Below are positions 63,248 to 64,000 of a DNA stretch of 64,000 nucleotides, piece by piece (position 1 is the first letter of the stretch; the number at the start of each line of letters is the position of its first letter). Source of the stretch: Bacillus bingmayongensis (GTDB lineage Bacteria; Bacillota; Bacilli; Bacillales; Bacillaceae_G); contig NZ_JH921518.1 in NCBI RefSeq assembly GCF_000299035.1, positions 1 to 64,000 on the forward strand, written 5' to 3'. Position numbers and translations under genes: made by a program. The notes beneath the pieces are model-generated. The model was not told the origin of the DNA. It saw only the letters and a list, made by a program, of their open reading frames with translations, and ran no database searches.

Positions 63248-64000
63248 TAATTTCATCGTGACTGTCTTCGCTTCCGTATAAAATTCAAAGCTATGGCGTC
63301 CACCTTCTCGGCCAATACCACTTGCCTTAGAACCACCAAATGGGGTACGTAAATCTCGAACATACCAACAATTAATCCATAACAAGCCCGAATCAATTTG
63401 CGAAACAACTCGCTGTGCTCTTCGAAGATCATTTGTCCAAACAACCCCTGCTAAGCCATAAATAGAATCATTTGCGATACGAATTGCATCTTTTTCTGTT
63501 TTAAATGGAATAACAACTAAAACTGGACCAAAAATTTCCTCTTGGGCTACACGCATACGGTTATCAACATCATATAATACAGTTGGTTCATAAAAATTCC
63601 CTTGCGCTAGACCCTCGATCCTTTTTCCGCCATGGGCTAATTTTGCTCCTTCTGAAAGACCAATTTCTACGTAACGATCAACTGTTTCTAAATGTGATTT
63701 TGAAACAAGTGCTCCCATATCTGTATCTTCACCAAGGGGATCTCCCACTTTTATCTTTTTTACGGCTGCTACAAATTTCTCTAAAAACTGTTCATATACA
63801 CTTTCTTGTACAAGTAACCTTGAGCCAGCTAAACAAATTTCTCCTTGATTCCGATAAATCGCTTCAATTGATCCTTGTATCGCTTCATCTAAATCAGCAT
63901 CTTCAAATACAATATTCGCTGATTTCCCGCCTAATTCTAACGAAACTGGTATTAAGTTTTCTGAGGCATTCCGCATAATTGTTTTTCCTGTATTACTTTC
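63245..64000 (-). CDS. 2-hydroxymuconic / 2-aminomuconic semialdehyde dehydrogenase, partial
   Basis: The last about 250 residues of an aldehyde dehydrogenase; the reading frame stays open through position 64000 (GKTIM before the visible Met at 63976). LELGGKSANIVFEDAD holds the catalytic Glu, GEICLAGSRLLVQ the nucleophile Cys (where most have GQxC), EEIFGPVL and the C-terminal GIGREGGRHSFEFYTEAKTV. It oxidises the ring-cleavage semialdehyde to the diacid that the tautomerase and decarboxylase process. Oxidation of the aldehyde with NAD+. Whether the upper pathway is catechol or 3-hydroxyanthranilate lies outside the window. Confidence 0.9.
   Translation of the reverse strand, partial: ESNTGKTIMRNASENLIPVSLELGGKSANIVFEDADLDEAIQGSIEAIYRNQGEICLAGSRLLVQESVYEQFLEKFVAAVKKIKVGDPLGEDTDMGALVSKSHLETVDRYVEIGLSEGAKLAHGGKRIEGLAQGNFYEPTVLYDVDNRMRVAQEEIFGPVLVVIPFKTEKDAIRIANDSIYGLAGVVWTNDLRRAQRVVSQIDSGLLWINCWYVRDLRTPFGGSKASGIGREGGRHSFEFYTEAKTVTMKL

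Noticed and set aside
1-64000. CRISPR arrays, tRNA, rRNA genes and prophage modules
   Set aside because: I looked for regularly spaced repeats, cloverleaf-like sequences and phage structural genes and found none that hold up by eye; the two tandem repeats are coding.

Overview
The window looks like chromosomal DNA from a Bacillus cereus group organism (B. cereus / B. thuringiensis type). The reasons are AT-rich sequence with strong GGAGG ribosome binding sites, Bacillus-specific genes (a GerW/YtfJ spore protein, an SsbB-sized SSB, a DUF1657 protein, a YkoP-domain protein, MocR and ECF sigma genes), a short hairpin repeat resembling the bcr intergenic repeats of this group, and IS605- and IS3-type remnants. 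This is inference from protein families and sequence style; no rRNA or other decisive marker is present.

Positions 1-9.8 kb hold the most distinctive locus, a compact minus-strand biosynthetic cluster. In transcription order it is a SagB-type FMN oxidoreductase, a 2347-residue nonribosomal peptide synthetase and a PLP-dependent aromatic-type amino acid decarboxylase. The synthetase reads (half C)-A-PCP-Cy-A-PCP-C. Its second adenylation domain carries the cysteine code DLYNLSLI, and its heterocyclization domain has the DxxxxD motif. Together the genes predict an amino acid joined to a thiazoline, oxidised to a thiazole and released as an amide by a terminal condensation domain using the amine from the decarboxylase. 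This is the logic known for bacillamide-type thiazole amides. A broken cell-wall-binding protein gene flanks the cluster.

Positions 10.4-24 kb carry a flavin monooxygenase / lipoprotein / TetR cassette behind a promoter with a 14-bp inverted repeat, then ssbB, a Bax-inhibitor-like membrane protein, an ABC-F ATPase coupled to an HD hydrolase, a Tyr/Gln-rich repeat protein, a MutT-like Nudix gene, a GNAT-CbrC fusion, a coiled-coil membrane protein and a decayed stretch with IS3-type and immunity-gene remnants. An HSL-type esterase and a glutathione peroxidase follow.

Positions 24.8-37 kb contain an MBL-fold protein, an ECF sigma / anti-sigma pair, a quinone oxidoreductase gene cut off by a TnpB fragment (next to a LexA-like box), a DEAD-box helicase, formate-tetrahydrofolate ligase, a methyltransferase, several small proteins and GerW.

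Positions 37-57 kb are rich in broken genes: a GNAT gene with a nonsense codon, a manganese/zinc ABC operon that lost its permease by internal deletion, a frameshifted MazG gene, a twice-frameshifted YitT gene and a heavily decayed GNAT gene. Among them are intact genes for a lipid glycosyltransferase, two metallophosphatases, an acetyltransferase / RNA-ligase-like operon, two orphan peptide-type permeases, a MocR regulator and two tandem macrolide-type glycosyltransferases.

Positions 57-64 kb carry alanine racemase, a HAD phosphatase and a minus-strand operon for the lower meta-cleavage pathway: tautomerase, oxalocrotonate decarboxylase, hydroxyoxovalerate aldolase, acylating acetaldehyde dehydrogenase, oxopentenoate hydratase and a semialdehyde dehydrogenase that runs off the window. 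It converts ring-cleavage products to pyruvate and acetyl-CoA; the ring-opening genes must lie beyond position 64000.
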